A DNA stretch of 64,000 nucleotides from Bacteroidales bacterium UBA1309 (GTDB taxonomy: Bacteria > Bacteroidota > Bacteroidia > Bacteroidales > Dysgonomonadaceae). The notes beneath the pieces were generated by a model, which worked only from the letters and a program-made list of their open reading frames with translations, was not told where the DNA came from and searched no databases. Positions 8,794 through 17,940 of this stretch are shown here, one piece after another. Made by a program: the position numbers and the translations under genes. How positions within the stretch are numbered: position 1 is the stretch's first letter; every line of letters starts with the position of its first letter. The DNA lies in contig DBTT01000004.1 of NCBI GenBank assembly GCA_002307185.1, forward strand, positions 161,994 to 225,993. Reading direction: 5' to 3'.

Positions 8794-11700
8794 TCATTTT
8801 ATTTTTCCATATGATATAAATACGGGTATCAAGAAAAACAAAGCGAGAAACGAAACAAGAAGCCCTCCCGATGTCCCGGCCGCCAACGGAAACCAGAAGG
8901 CTTCCTTCAGGCTTCCCGCCATGAACGGGATGAATCCGACGATGGTGGATAATATAGTCAATGATATGGGACGTATCTTGGCGTTCCATGCCTTCAGGTA
9001 AGCATTCAAAGGAGCGATATTCGGGCGTTCTTTAAGGATACGGTAATATTCGTCCAGCATGTAGATGTTGGCATTGATGGACAGACCCGTAAGCAAGATA
9101 AACGCGGCAAAACCGCCCTGGTCGAAATTGATATTGAAAAGGTAAAAGGTCAGGAAAACTCCAATGTAAGAGACAGGGACGATAGACAAGATAATCAGCG
9201 GCCGCTTCGCTGAATTGAACAGGATGGCCGCCGTGAAAAAAATAATTGCAAAGATCAGGAGCAACAGCCGGTACTGGCTCGTCTTGCCGCTTTCCCACCA
9301 AGGTTTGTAAGATTCACTTTCTGCTTTATATCCCAAAGGAGCTGATGAATTAAACTTGTCGATATAGCGGTTCATGACCTTCTCCGCTTGCGTGTAGCTT
9401 CCAATATATTCGTATTGAAGACACAACCGGTATTGCTGGTTTTCCTTTGAAATTTCCGGTGGGGCTTGCGATTTTTCTATCCGCGCGAATTCGGTTAAGC
9501 GCAGATCTGTTTCTTCCAATTGTCCCGGATAATGTTCCATATTCCAGATATCCAGTTCGTTCGCCTGTTTCGAATACAGGTTGATAAGAATGGATTTTCC
9601 CGTGGCATTCCATGTTCCGGAGGATACGCTCCGTTGAAAAACCGGAATCAATGCGGCATATAAATCAGATGGGAAAAGGTTGGCTTCCGATAGTTTCTTC
9701 CTGTCGATATCCAGCACAAATTCCGAATAGTCGTTTTTGTACCAGCTGAATTCCGAACCGATGGTTACCTCCTTAATACGGCGGTGTTGTAACAGCGAAT
9801 CCCTTATTTGTTCAGCCAGCTTGTTCAATTCGTCGTAGTTGTATCCCAGCAGTTTTATCCTCGACGAGCCAGCCTGTTCCTTCACGTCGTTGTTGAACCC
9901 GTCTCCGACTCCATAAACAGACCAGCTTCCTCCGCTCAGTTCCAATGCCTTGGAAATTAATTTTGAATAAAGCATGTAGGGAAACTGTCCGCGTTGGTAT
10001 TCATCTTTAAAAGATATCCGTATGCTGGCGCGCTGCCCGCTCTCGATGGATGTCTCGAACTGTTTTATTTCACCGTATTGCGCAATGTGTTGTTCCATTT
10101 TCTTTATCAGCGCATCCATCTGTTCTTTTGTGGATCCGTTCGGGAGGGAAGCTGCGGCATAGAGCATCGTCTCGCTCCGTTCGCCGGACGAGTAAGACCC
10201 GTTTTTTACCTTTTGGGCAAACAGTCGCATTGTGCCTCCGAGAGCAATGTCCGTTAAGGGCTTTATGTGTTCCTTATAGAATTGGCCGCCCAAGGTTTTG
10301 TTGTACGCATTCACCCATTTATTATCCTTCCCTTCAACTTGTTCTTGCGGAAATGGCTTCTCCCCACCCAATTTCTCAGGAAGGAGGAATACCGGAATGC
10401 CGAATGCAAGGATAAGCAGGCAGGTGATGCACCTTCGCGCTTGTTTACCTTGGCAGAATAGGATTACCCGCCCATATGCCCGGTTGAAACGCACCAGCAT
10501 TCTTTTCCTCCGTGCTTTTGACTTAACACTTGTGCGGGTACGTTTTTTGATACGCAGCTTCTCTATCAGGGCTGGCACAAAAAGCAGTGCCGTAACAAGC
10601 GATATGACCAGATTCAGCACGACCACCAACGCAAAGTCCAACAGGTTGAGCCGCAGCTGGTCGTCCAGAAAAAATATAATACTCAACGCTCCGATGGTAG
10701 TGAGGGTGGCAGCCAGAATAGCCATGAAGACTTTTTTGTTCCCCCTTCGGACAATCTGGTCGGACATGATGATGAAATTGTCTATGACCAAGGTCACGGA
10801 TATAGTCAGCCCGGCCAGTGAAAACACATGGATTTCTATGCCTAAGATATAGTAAATAATGGCGGCTATGGCAAGGTTGCAAACCAAAGAAAGAAGAATC
10901 ACCAGCGAGTGCTTGAGATTGCGGTATGCGGCGAAGACGAACAGCAGAAGGGTGAGCACTGTCAGCCCCGAGCGCAGGTATATCCTGTTCAATTCCTTGT
11001 TGAGATACTCGCTCTCGTCGTATGATTTGTGAAGTTCATATCCGCGTGGCAGCGATGCTTGAATGCCGGTCAACAGTTGTTCAATATCTTTGCTAAGGGT
11101 CAGCCTGTTGCTCCCTTCGTCTGCCGTGACGGAAAGGAAAACCGAGTTCATGCCGTTGATGCGGTAGAAACTTGAACTTTCCTCTTCCTCCAGACTGCAT
11201 TTGACCAATTGGTCTAAATGAACGATTCTGCCGTCTTTGTTAACCACTTGTATTCTAGCTGGTTCAAAATCCTTTTCTCCATTTGCTGGCCTCAGTCTGA
11301 TGCGGATAAGTTTCCTTGCCTTTCCATCTATGTAATCAGCCAATCCGAGGGACTCTTCTTCCAGATAAGTATTGATGGCTTCACGAATGTCGTCAAGCTT
11401 TATGCCATAGGACTGCAGGTTGCGGTAATCATATTCGAGCCTGTAAATGTTTTTTCCCGCCCCATACACATCTACGCTGCTGACGCCTTTCAAAACCGCA
11501 ATCTTGTTGCGGATATTGTCATTGGCGTATTCCTGAATCTCGACAGGTGAATACGGCGCATTAATTGTATATTGCAGGAAAGGCCGGCCGGCTTCATCGG
11601 ATACCCCGGACATTTCGATGGAGGGATAGCTCACTCCTTCGGGCATGGATGGCCAGGCCTGACGCACGATGGTTGACATTTCAAAGCGGGTCATCTCCGC

Positions 11701-11988
11701 ATCCACATGTTCAGACAGTTTTATGGTGATTCCGCCTCCATTTTGGCGGGAATAGGAATGGAGCGATTCGATTCCACGCACCCGGTTGAGCATCGCTTCC
11801 AGTTTCGAGGTGACTTCCATTTCAACGATGCGGGGCGATTGTCCCGACATGCTGAACCGTATGTTCACAACGGGTTGCTTACGCGAGGGGTTTAACTTGA
11901 ACGAGAGCTTCGGGATGAAAAAGAACCCGAGCAAAGTCAGGCAAAGGAAAGCTAAAATGACGGAAAAGGAAGACGGACTTTTATTCAT
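8794..11988 (-). CDS. RND-family efflux/export permease, second of a pair
   Basis: 1064 residues, AcrB/HAE1-like: an N-terminal membrane helix (residues about 9-25), a large periplasmic loop, helices 2-6 at about 340-480, a second periplasmic loop and a C-terminal helical block ending FLIPVFISYGKIK. Inner-membrane, proton-driven transporter. The proton-relay residues differ from AcrB: where AcrB has Asp407-Asp408 this has D403-N404 (LVIDNFII), and the place of Lys940 is N972 (GLSINANIYM). It is the last gene of adaptor-RND-TolC-RND, starting 10 bp after the TolC-like gene. It probably forms a mixed trimer with the other RND protein, as MdtB/MdtC do (inference). Substrate unknown; the context hints at peptides. 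Confidence 0.9.
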   Translation of the reverse strand: MNKSPSSFSVILAFLCLTLLGFFFIPKLSFKLNPSRKQPVVNIRFSMSGQSPRIVEMEVTSKLEAMLNRVRGIESLHSYSRQNGGGITIKLSEHVDAEMTRFEMSTIVRQAWPSMPEGVSYPSIEMSGVSDEAGRPFLQYTINAPYSPVEIQEYANDNIRNKIAVLKGVSSVDVYGAGKNIYRLEYDYRNLQSYGIKLDDIREAINTYLEEESLGLADYIDGKARKLIRIRLRPANGEKDFEPARIQVVNKDGRIVHLDQLVKCSLEEEESSSFYRINGMNSVFLSVTADEGSNRLTLSKDIEQLLTGIQASLPRGYELHKSYDESEYLNKELNRIYLRSGLTVLTLLLFVFAAYRNLKHSLVILLSLVCNLAIAAIIYYILGIEIHVFSLAGLTISVTLVIDNFIIMSDQIVRRGNKKVFMAILAATLTTIGALSIIFFLDDQLRLNLLDFALVVVLNLVISLVTALLFVPALIEKLRIKKRTRTSVKSKARRKRMLVRFNRAYGRVILFCQGKQARRCITCLLILAFGIPVFLLPEKLGGEKPFPQEQVEGKDNKWVNAYNKTLGGQFYKEHIKPLTDIALGGTMRLFAQKVKNGSYSSGERSETMLYAAASLPNGSTKEQMDALIKKMEQHIAQYGEIKQFETSIESGQRASIRISFKDEYQRGQFPYMLYSKLISKALELSGGSWSVYGVGDGFNNDVKEQAGSSRIKLLGYNYDELNKLAEQIRDSLLQHRRIKEVTIGSEFSWYKNDYSEFVLDIDRKKLSEANLFPSDLYAALIPVFQRSVSSGTWNATGKSILINLYSKQANELDIWNMEHYPGQLEETDLRLTEFARIEKSQAPPEISKENQQYRLCLQYEYIGSYTQAEKVMNRYIDKFNSSAPLGYKAESESYKPWWESGKTSQYRLLLLIFAIIFFTAAILFNSAKRPLIILSIVPVSYIGVFLTFYLFNINFDQGGFAAFILLTGLSINANIYMLDEYYRILKERPNIAPLNAYLKAWNAKIRPISLTILSTIVGFIPFMAGSLKEAFWFPLAAGTSGGLLVSFLALFFLIPVFISYGKIK

Positions 11989-11998
11989 GTCGAACTGC

Positions 11999-13501
11999 TT
12001 AATTGTTTTTATATTTCGCTAGGGAGCCGAAATCTACTAAAAGGTGTTTTCCTTGGAGGAAATCGAACAATGTCAATCTTCGAAGTTTGTAATAGCTGAG
12101 CCAGTAGCTTTGCAGGCTGCTGACATAATTGCGTTGTGCTGTGTTTTGCCGGTTGAGGGCAAGGGTCAGGCTGTTCAGGTCGGCCTTCCCGATAATGAAA
12201 CGTTCCCGGGTAGTACGAAATGCCAGGGTGGCCAGTTCCACAGCCTCTTTGGACGATGTAACCAAAGACTGCTGAATGTTAAAATCTTTGACTGTCATGA
12301 TCACGTCCTGTTCCAGTTTTTGTTCTTCCTGTTTGACAGAGAGCCGGGTTACATTCAGATTGTTCACAGCCATGTTTACTTTCCCTTTTCTGACACCCCA
12401 ATCCAACAAAGGAATTGATACGCTGAAAGACGCAATTTCTTGTTGTAACGGAGATTTGTATGAATCGGAAAATCTGTCCGCCACCTGGTTGTATCCGATG
12501 CTCAGGGAAAGTGTGGCACTGAAATTGGAAGATTTCTTTGTTTGCTCAAGGTCTCTTTGCGACTCCAGAAGTTGGCGCTTGTAGTCCAAATAGTCGGGAT
12601 TGTTCTCACGGGCATGTTCTAAAGCTTCATCCACCGATATAAGTATTGTTCCGGGGAGCTGAGGCATTTCCAATTCCAAAGCAGTGCCGTTTGATAGGTT
12701 CAGGTATTGAATTAGACTGAATTCTGCTTTTTGATAGCTCGTTTCGGCGTTTCTCAGGGAATTGACGGCATTCACGGCCTCAAGTTTCAGCGTCAGCAAG
12801 TCGGATTGGGAAATGCTTGCTATTTCCTGCCTCTTTTGTCCGAGGCGGTAAAGTGTGTCGGACGAACTGACTGTTTCCCGAGCCATATCGTATTCCAGTT
12901 TTGCCGAAACCATGGCGAAAAAATAACCGATAACCGTTTCCGAAATCTGTTCCCGGGAATAGAGGAACTGCTTCTGCGCTTTGTCGAGCTTCAACGGCTC
13001 GATTTTTTTCTGCCATTTGAACGAATTGAATCCGAAAAGGGATTGTGAATAACCCACCTGGACAGGCACAGCATTAAATTGGGTATAGGAATAGGCTCCG
13101 TAACTTTGATAACGGCTTAGCGAAGAATTGACATAGAATGTGCCCCCCGTCGGGTCAAAATTCTGGCTGACGGACAAATTGCCGTAGGAGTACAATGATT
13201 CTAAGGGCTTATACTCGTCCACATTCAATTCCGAATTGTACCGCTGAACAAAGTCCCGGTTGTATTCCAAGGGGGTCATGGTAAGTGTGACGGAAGGCAG
13301 GCGTGCCGCTTTGTAGGATTTATATTCCCAATAGCTCGACATATAACGGTTCTTGTTGATATATGCCTGAAGGGAGCTGTCGGAAGCTATTTCGATGCTT
13401 CGTTCCAGATTCAGCTTCATTGTTTGTGCAGGCAATGTTGTGTGAAAAAAAAGCAGGAGGGAGGGAAACAGTCCGCACCAAATTTTCATGGAATGTATCA
13501 T
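11999..13501 (-). CDS. TolC-family outer-membrane channel protein
   Basis: About 500 residues from ATG 13501 (MIHSMKIWCGL); an in-frame ATG at 13561 is also open but would place extra polar residues before the signal peptide. The signal peptide (KIWCGLFPSLLLFFHTTLPA) is followed by two repeats of TolC-type coiled-coil structure, with long heptad-rich stretches such as LDKAQKQFLYSREQISETV and NAVNSLRNAETSYQKAE. It forms the outer-membrane exit duct of tripartite pumps. It lies between the two RND genes, which suggests both use this one channel. Confidence 0.9.
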   Translation of the reverse strand: MIHSMKIWCGLFPSLLLFFHTTLPAQTMKLNLERSIEIASDSSLQAYINKNRYMSSYWEYKSYKAARLPSVTLTMTPLEYNRDFVQRYNSELNVDEYKPLESLYSYGNLSVSQNFDPTGGTFYVNSSLSRYQSYGAYSYTQFNAVPVQVGYSQSLFGFNSFKWQKKIEPLKLDKAQKQFLYSREQISETVIGYFFAMVSAKLEYDMARETVSSSDTLYRLGQKRQEIASISQSDLLTLKLEAVNAVNSLRNAETSYQKAEFSLIQYLNLSNGTALELEMPQLPGTILISVDEALEHARENNPDYLDYKRQLLESQRDLEQTKKSSNFSATLSLSIGYNQVADRFSDSYKSPLQQEIASFSVSIPLLDWGVRKGKVNMAVNNLNVTRLSVKQEEQKLEQDVIMTVKDFNIQQSLVTSSKEAVELATLAFRTTRERFIIGKADLNSLTLALNRQNTAQRNYVSSLQSYWLSYYKLRRLTLFDFLQGKHLLVDFGSLAKYKNN

Positions 13502-13557
13502 TTTGTTGTTGTTGTTTTTAAGTTTTGTCATTATGGTAGCAGTTGGTTCTGCTGCAA

Positions 13558-13620
13558 TCATAAATACCTAACGCAAACCCCTAAAAGGGCTTTTCAAGCA
13601 AGCACCCTTGAAGGGCTTTA
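13558..13620. repeat. Degenerate copy of the CCCC-TNNAGGGG repeat
   Basis: Between the first RND stop (13618) and the TolC-like gene: CCCCTAAAAGGG, then CAAGCAAGC, then CCCTTGAAGGG. Both arms are inverted repeats like those of the better copies at 17.85, 23.0, 23.2 and 23.7 kb, but the copy is short. It could also act as a transcription-weakening hairpin inside the operon. Confidence 0.45.
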
Positions 13621-16600
13621 GAGCCTTATTTTATCTTCTTTCCGATATATCCACCAATAGGCCAGCGGCACCACGAACAAACTAACCGGCGTACCTATAA
13701 TCATTCCCCCGATAGTGGCGATGGCCAGCGGCTTCTCCAATTCCGAACCCAGGTCGCTACTGAACATCAGCGGAGCCATGCAGACAACCGAGGTAAGGCT
13801 CGTCATCAGTATGGCTTTTAGCCTTCGCCTTCCGGCCGTATGTATGGCACCCATCAAATCCATTCCTTCCCGACGCAACTGGTTGATTATATCCACTTTC
13901 AGGATGGAATCATTAATCATGATTCCGCAGGTGACCACGATGCCGATGGCCGACATAAGGTTGAGCGTATGCCCCAAAAGCATTAGTAATGCCAATGCCG
14001 CAGCTATGTCGATGGGCAGCTCCAGAAGCACAAGCAACGGCTGCTTGAAATCCTCGAACTGGGCGGCAAGGATGAAATACATCAGCAGGATGGACACGCA
14101 CAGGATGACCAGCATTTCGCCGATCATTTTCCGGTTGGAAAAGAAGGAACCGGAAAAATCAACCTCCCAGTCTCCGTTGCCCTGTGTTGCCTTGCGAATT
14201 TGTCCGATGGTTTTTTCCACATTTCCGTCATCGTGGTAATAGAACGGGATGTATTCCCCGGCCTTTCCCGAAACGATGGTTTTCAGGCCTTCCGATTCGG
14301 ACAGGCTGATAAAAGTTGACAGCGGCAGTTTGTTTTTACGTTTATCCTTGTCGGCCGATACTTCCACCAGTGTTTCTTCTAGTATTTTCCGCGCATCGCC
14401 TTTCTTCTCTCCGGCGAGCAATATGGGCAAGTATTCCTGTTGTGAGCGCAAAGTGGCAAATTTGTTTTCCCGGAAGGCCGTGCGCAGTGCTTTGGACACA
14501 AGCTCGTACGGTACGTTGTAGAGCAGGAGCTTTTCCCGGTCGATATGCAAGTCCAGCTGACTTTGGAAAGAAGAGGTAGTGGGTTTCCTTCCGGTAACAT
14601 GCAGAAGTTCCGAGCTGATTTCAGAAACCGCTTTGTACCCAATCTCTTTTGTTTTGTCCAGCGGATAATATTCCACGACCAGATCGGCTTCACCTGTCGA
14701 AAATATTTTTTCAAAAATGGTTCCTGCGGGAGCAAATGAAACATTGGCTTCGGGGTATTTCCGGTGGAGATAAGATTCCACTTGCCGTTTCAATGTGGAT
14801 ATGTTTTCCGCATTAGCCGTTTTCATATAAAACTCGGCTTCGGTTGCCGCCTTAAGACTTTCCCTGTTGAGCATGAATTGCTGTTCACCCACAAGCACGG
14901 CAGCTTCCTTGTAAAATTTTCTCGTCTTCCCCAACAACGCGACACACCGGGCGTTGTTCTCATCCAGATGGATGTTTTCATTCCAGTCCACTTTCACCGT
15001 CACCTCGTTCTGCTTGATGTCGGGCATCTTCTCTTTTTTTATGATGAAAAACAGGTAGGCGCAGAGCGGAAAAACTAGCAGCATCACCACAGCAACAAAT
15101 GCCTTGTGTGAAAAGATCCATTCGATTCCCTTGTCATAGGCTTTTTCGATAAGCAATGTTTTTGGTTCTTGTGGCAACGATTCTTTGTGGAATTTCTTTT
15201 TATGTTTCCGACCAATTTTCACGGAATAGATCACTTTATAGAGTACCGGCATAAAAGTAATTCCGGTGATGTAGGAAACGAGCAAGCCTACCGTGACCGA
15301 AAAAGCTTGGTCGAAGAAGATGGCGCCGGCTATTCCGCTCAGGAAAATAAGGGGTACAAAAACGGAAATCGTCGTCAACACCGAACTCAGCATAGGGGCA
15401 ACCAGTTCGTTTGTCCCCTTGACGCCTGCCTCATCCAGCCCGAATCCTTTGCGGTGGTACTGCCCGATGTTGTCGGTGACGATGATGGAACTGTCTATCA
15501 TCATGCCTGATGCCAGAATCAGTCCGGTGAGGGAAACAACGTTCATGGATATTTTGAACAGGTAGAAAAACAGCAGGCTGACAACCAGTGAAACGAACAG
15601 GCTGATACCAATAATCAGCGACGAGCGGCCATCCTTCAAGAAAAACACAGAGACAAGGAAAACAAAGATAAAAGCCAGAACCAGGTTCTGCGTGAGGTTG
15701 CCAATCGTGTAGTCGAGCAGCTCGGTCTGACTTTGCGACACGTTGAACTCCACGTCCGGAAAATCTTTTCGAAACTGGTCAATCACTCCACCCAATGCTT
15801 TCTGCATCTTGTTCATGCTCTCTTGCGACTGTTTGATGACAGACAATACGACTGCTCTTTTGCCGTTGTAGAGCACCATCCCTTTGTTGGATTGTGGCAC
15901 CAACCTTACGGTAGCCATGTCTTTGAGGCGGTAGATGCGCCCGTTTTTCCGGATGTAAATGTTTTCGATATCTTCCACCGTTTTCAACGTGGACGAGAAG
16001 CGAATGACGTATTCATAATAACCATCTCGGACGGTCATGCTGCCGGGATCGGTGTTGTTGTTCTTCAGGGTGTTCTCTATGTCGTCCTGGGTGATGCCGC
16101 TTATTTCAAGAAATGCCGGATTGGGCGAGATAACCACCTGTTTGCTTATCTTTCCCGACATGTCCACCATTGCCGCTTCGGGCAATTGCTCGAAGCGGCG
16201 GCTGACAACCATCTCGGAAAAATCGCCCAGTCCGATAAACTTGTCCATGTCCGTTTCCGAATAGGGATTGTCGGAGCGCAATGTGAGGTACACATTGAAC
16301 ACGGGAATATCGGTCGCACTGGCTTTCACCACCCGGGGACGTTCCATCTCCTTGGGAAAGTAATTCATGGCGGCATCAATTTTTTCATTCACCTCGATGA
16401 ATGCCAGATCGATATTCGCCCCATATTCAAAATCCAAATGGATGACAGCATTGCCGTCGCGTGTTTCGGAACGGATATCCCGCAACTTAGACACCTGCAT
16501 CAGCTGGTTGCGCACGGGTGTCACGGCCGTGTTTTCCAGTTCCCGGGCCGAGGTGTTGTCCGAGGAAATCTGTACGGTTATCTGCGGGATGGGAATATCC

Positions 16601-16707
16601 GGCAGAAGTGAAACGGGGATGCTCATGTAGGTCACGATACCCAAAATAAACAGGGCGATAAACGCCATGAAGACGGAGACGGGATGTTGGATGAGGTATT
16701 TGGTCAT
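13618..16707 (-). CDS. RND-family efflux/export permease, first of a pair
   Basis: 1029 residues, AcrB/HAE1-like: N-terminal helix (HPVSVFMAFIALFILGIVTY), then the family-typical LLPDIPIPQITVQI, a large periplasmic loop, helices 2-6 at about 335-490 and a C-terminal helix bundle. The transmembrane-4 motif is GMMIDSSIIVTDN: D405 is kept but AcrB Asp408 is Ser406, and AcrB Lys940 is N932 (GIMINDSILKVD). The canonical D-D-K relay is therefore altered, in the same positions as in the second RND protein of the operon. It starts 30 bp after the adaptor gene and is followed by the TolC-like gene. Inner membrane; substrate unknown. Confidence 0.93.
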   Translation of the reverse strand: MTKYLIQHPVSVFMAFIALFILGIVTYMSIPVSLLPDIPIPQITVQISSDNTSARELENTAVTPVRNQLMQVSKLRDIRSETRDGNAVIHLDFEYGANIDLAFIEVNEKIDAAMNYFPKEMERPRVVKASATDIPVFNVYLTLRSDNPYSETDMDKFIGLGDFSEMVVSRRFEQLPEAAMVDMSGKISKQVVISPNPAFLEISGITQDDIENTLKNNNTDPGSMTVRDGYYEYVIRFSSTLKTVEDIENIYIRKNGRIYRLKDMATVRLVPQSNKGMVLYNGKRAVVLSVIKQSQESMNKMQKALGGVIDQFRKDFPDVEFNVSQSQTELLDYTIGNLTQNLVLAFIFVFLVSVFFLKDGRSSLIIGISLFVSLVVSLLFFYLFKISMNVVSLTGLILASGMMIDSSIIVTDNIGQYHRKGFGLDEAGVKGTNELVAPMLSSVLTTISVFVPLIFLSGIAGAIFFDQAFSVTVGLLVSYITGITFMPVLYKVIYSVKIGRKHKKKFHKESLPQEPKTLLIEKAYDKGIEWIFSHKAFVAVVMLLVFPLCAYLFFIIKKEKMPDIKQNEVTVKVDWNENIHLDENNARCVALLGKTRKFYKEAAVLVGEQQFMLNRESLKAATEAEFYMKTANAENISTLKRQVESYLHRKYPEANVSFAPAGTIFEKIFSTGEADLVVEYYPLDKTKEIGYKAVSEISSELLHVTGRKPTTSSFQSQLDLHIDREKLLLYNVPYELVSKALRTAFRENKFATLRSQQEYLPILLAGEKKGDARKILEETLVEVSADKDKRKNKLPLSTFISLSESEGLKTIVSGKAGEYIPFYYHDDGNVEKTIGQIRKATQGNGDWEVDFSGSFFSNRKMIGEMLVILCVSILLMYFILAAQFEDFKQPLLVLLELPIDIAAALALLMLLGHTLNLMSAIGIVVTCGIMINDSILKVDIINQLRREGMDLMGAIHTAGRRRLKAILMTSLTSVVCMAPLMFSSDLGSELEKPLAIATIGGMIIGTPVSLFVVPLAYWWIYRKEDKIRL

Positions 16708-16737
16708 AAGGGATATATCTTAAGTTGATGTCGGCTG

Positions 16738-17799
16738 TCATTTATTTACTATTACCGGACTCTCGTGGGCCAGATTCAGATTGCCGTCACAAATGACACT
16801 GTCCCCGGCATGAATACCGTCCGTCACCACATAGCTGTCGGAATTCTCCTGTGCCGTTTCCACATAGTTCCATATTGCCTTACCGTGTTTCAGGGTGAAA
16901 ATCACTTTACGATTGGTACGCAACAAAAGCGCCGATTTGGGAACCACGATGCGCTTTCCCAGCAGCCGTTGCAGTTTCACCTGCACGTTCATTCCGTCGT
17001 AGAAAGTGTTATTGGGATTGGAAACCGTGGCTTTGACCTGCACCATCCCGTTGGCGTCTATCACCGGGTTTATTTCCGAGACTTGTCCCTGCACTTTGCG
17101 TTCGGGCGAGGAGAAAGGGGACACCTGCACCTTGTCGTTGAGACGGATCAATGAAATCTCACTTTCCAAGATCTTGAAAACCACTTCCGGCGTGCGGTTG
17201 TCAACCACCGTGCAGAAAGTTTCACTGCCTGCGTTGTTATATACCTTTGTGTTGAGGTTGGCGATTGCTCCGCTAAAGGGTGCGCGCAGGCTTCCTTTCT
17301 CCAGATTGTGACGCGCTATGCGTAAATTGTTGGCACCCTCCATGTACCCGCTTCTGATTTTGGCTATTTTCATCACGTTGGGCGGGACATTGGCTGAATC
17401 TTTCAGCGAATATCCCTGGCTGATAAGCACGTCCTGCAATTCCAGATAAGCCTTCTCTCTTGCCCCATCGGCTTCTATCATGCTGTGTTCCAGCTTGAAC
17501 CTATCGAGTTCAGCAATCAGTTGCCCCTGCTTCACGAACATCCCGTTCTTTACATAGATTTTACTCACCACTCCGTCCGTTTCGAATTTCAAGTCAGCTT
17601 TGCGCATGGCACTGACAGTTCCGTTAGACAACAAATCATAGTTGAAATCTGTCTCTTCCATTTTCAAGGCCTTGACATAAACGGGTTTTTCGTCTTGTAT
17701 CTCACGGAAGGACTTCTTTCCCGAATCTCCGGTTTTCTCTTTCGCACAAGATGCCGACATCAGCAGCACGGCAATTGCGATTATTACGTAATTTTTCAT
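16738..17799 (-). CDS. RND periplasmic adaptor (membrane fusion) lipoprotein
   Basis: 353 residues. The signal sequence ends in a lipobox-like LMSASC, so Cys18 or so should be lipid-modified and anchored. Then come the adaptor domains: a biotinyl-lipoyl-like half (VVSKIYVKNGMFVKQGQLIAEL), a short alpha-hairpin, the second lipoyl half (GSLRAPFSGAIANLNTKVYN), a beta-barrel and a membrane-proximal domain. It links the RND pump to the TolC-like channel and is the first gene of the adaptor-RND-TolC-RND operon. No clear TAnnTTTG box was seen just upstream; the intergenic region instead carries a dispersed repeat copy. Confidence 0.93.
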   Translation of the reverse strand: MKNYVIIAIAVLLMSASCAKEKTGDSGKKSFREIQDEKPVYVKALKMEETDFNYDLLSNGTVSAMRKADLKFETDGVVSKIYVKNGMFVKQGQLIAELDRFKLEHSMIEADGAREKAYLELQDVLISQGYSLKDSANVPPNVMKIAKIRSGYMEGANNLRIARHNLEKGSLRAPFSGAIANLNTKVYNNAGSETFCTVVDNRTPEVVFKILESEISLIRLNDKVQVSPFSSPERKVQGQVSEINPVIDANGMVQVKATVSNPNNTFYDGMNVQVKLQRLLGKRIVVPKSALLLRTNRKVIFTLKHGKAIWNYVETAQENSDSYVVTDGIHAGDSVICDGNLNLAHESPVIVNK

Positions 17800-17850
17800 G
17801 TGATGTTATTATATTGTTTCATTTTCAATTCAAGTGTTTGTATCCTTCCG

Positions 17851-17940
17851 CTCAGCCCCTCCACTCCTAAAGGGGGACTTGCTTGCGCCAGTTAGTCTTC
17901 CTCATTTCGCTGTCTCCATTCTCCCCTTGAAGGATGGTAG
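17851..17940. repeat. Dispersed repeat copy (17.85 kb), partly inside a coding end
   Basis: Has the blocks shared with the copies at 23.0, 23.2 and 23.7 kb: CAGCCCC, CCTAAAGGGGGACTTGCTTGCGCCA, and CTCCATTCTCCCCTTGAAGG. Its second half overlaps the last 13 codons of the minus-strand O-antigen-ligase-like gene. Confidence 0.7.

Noticed and set aside
15733..16611. 292-codon plus-strand frame inside the first RND gene
   Set aside because: Shadow of a high-G/C coding frame; histidine-rich composition without motif.
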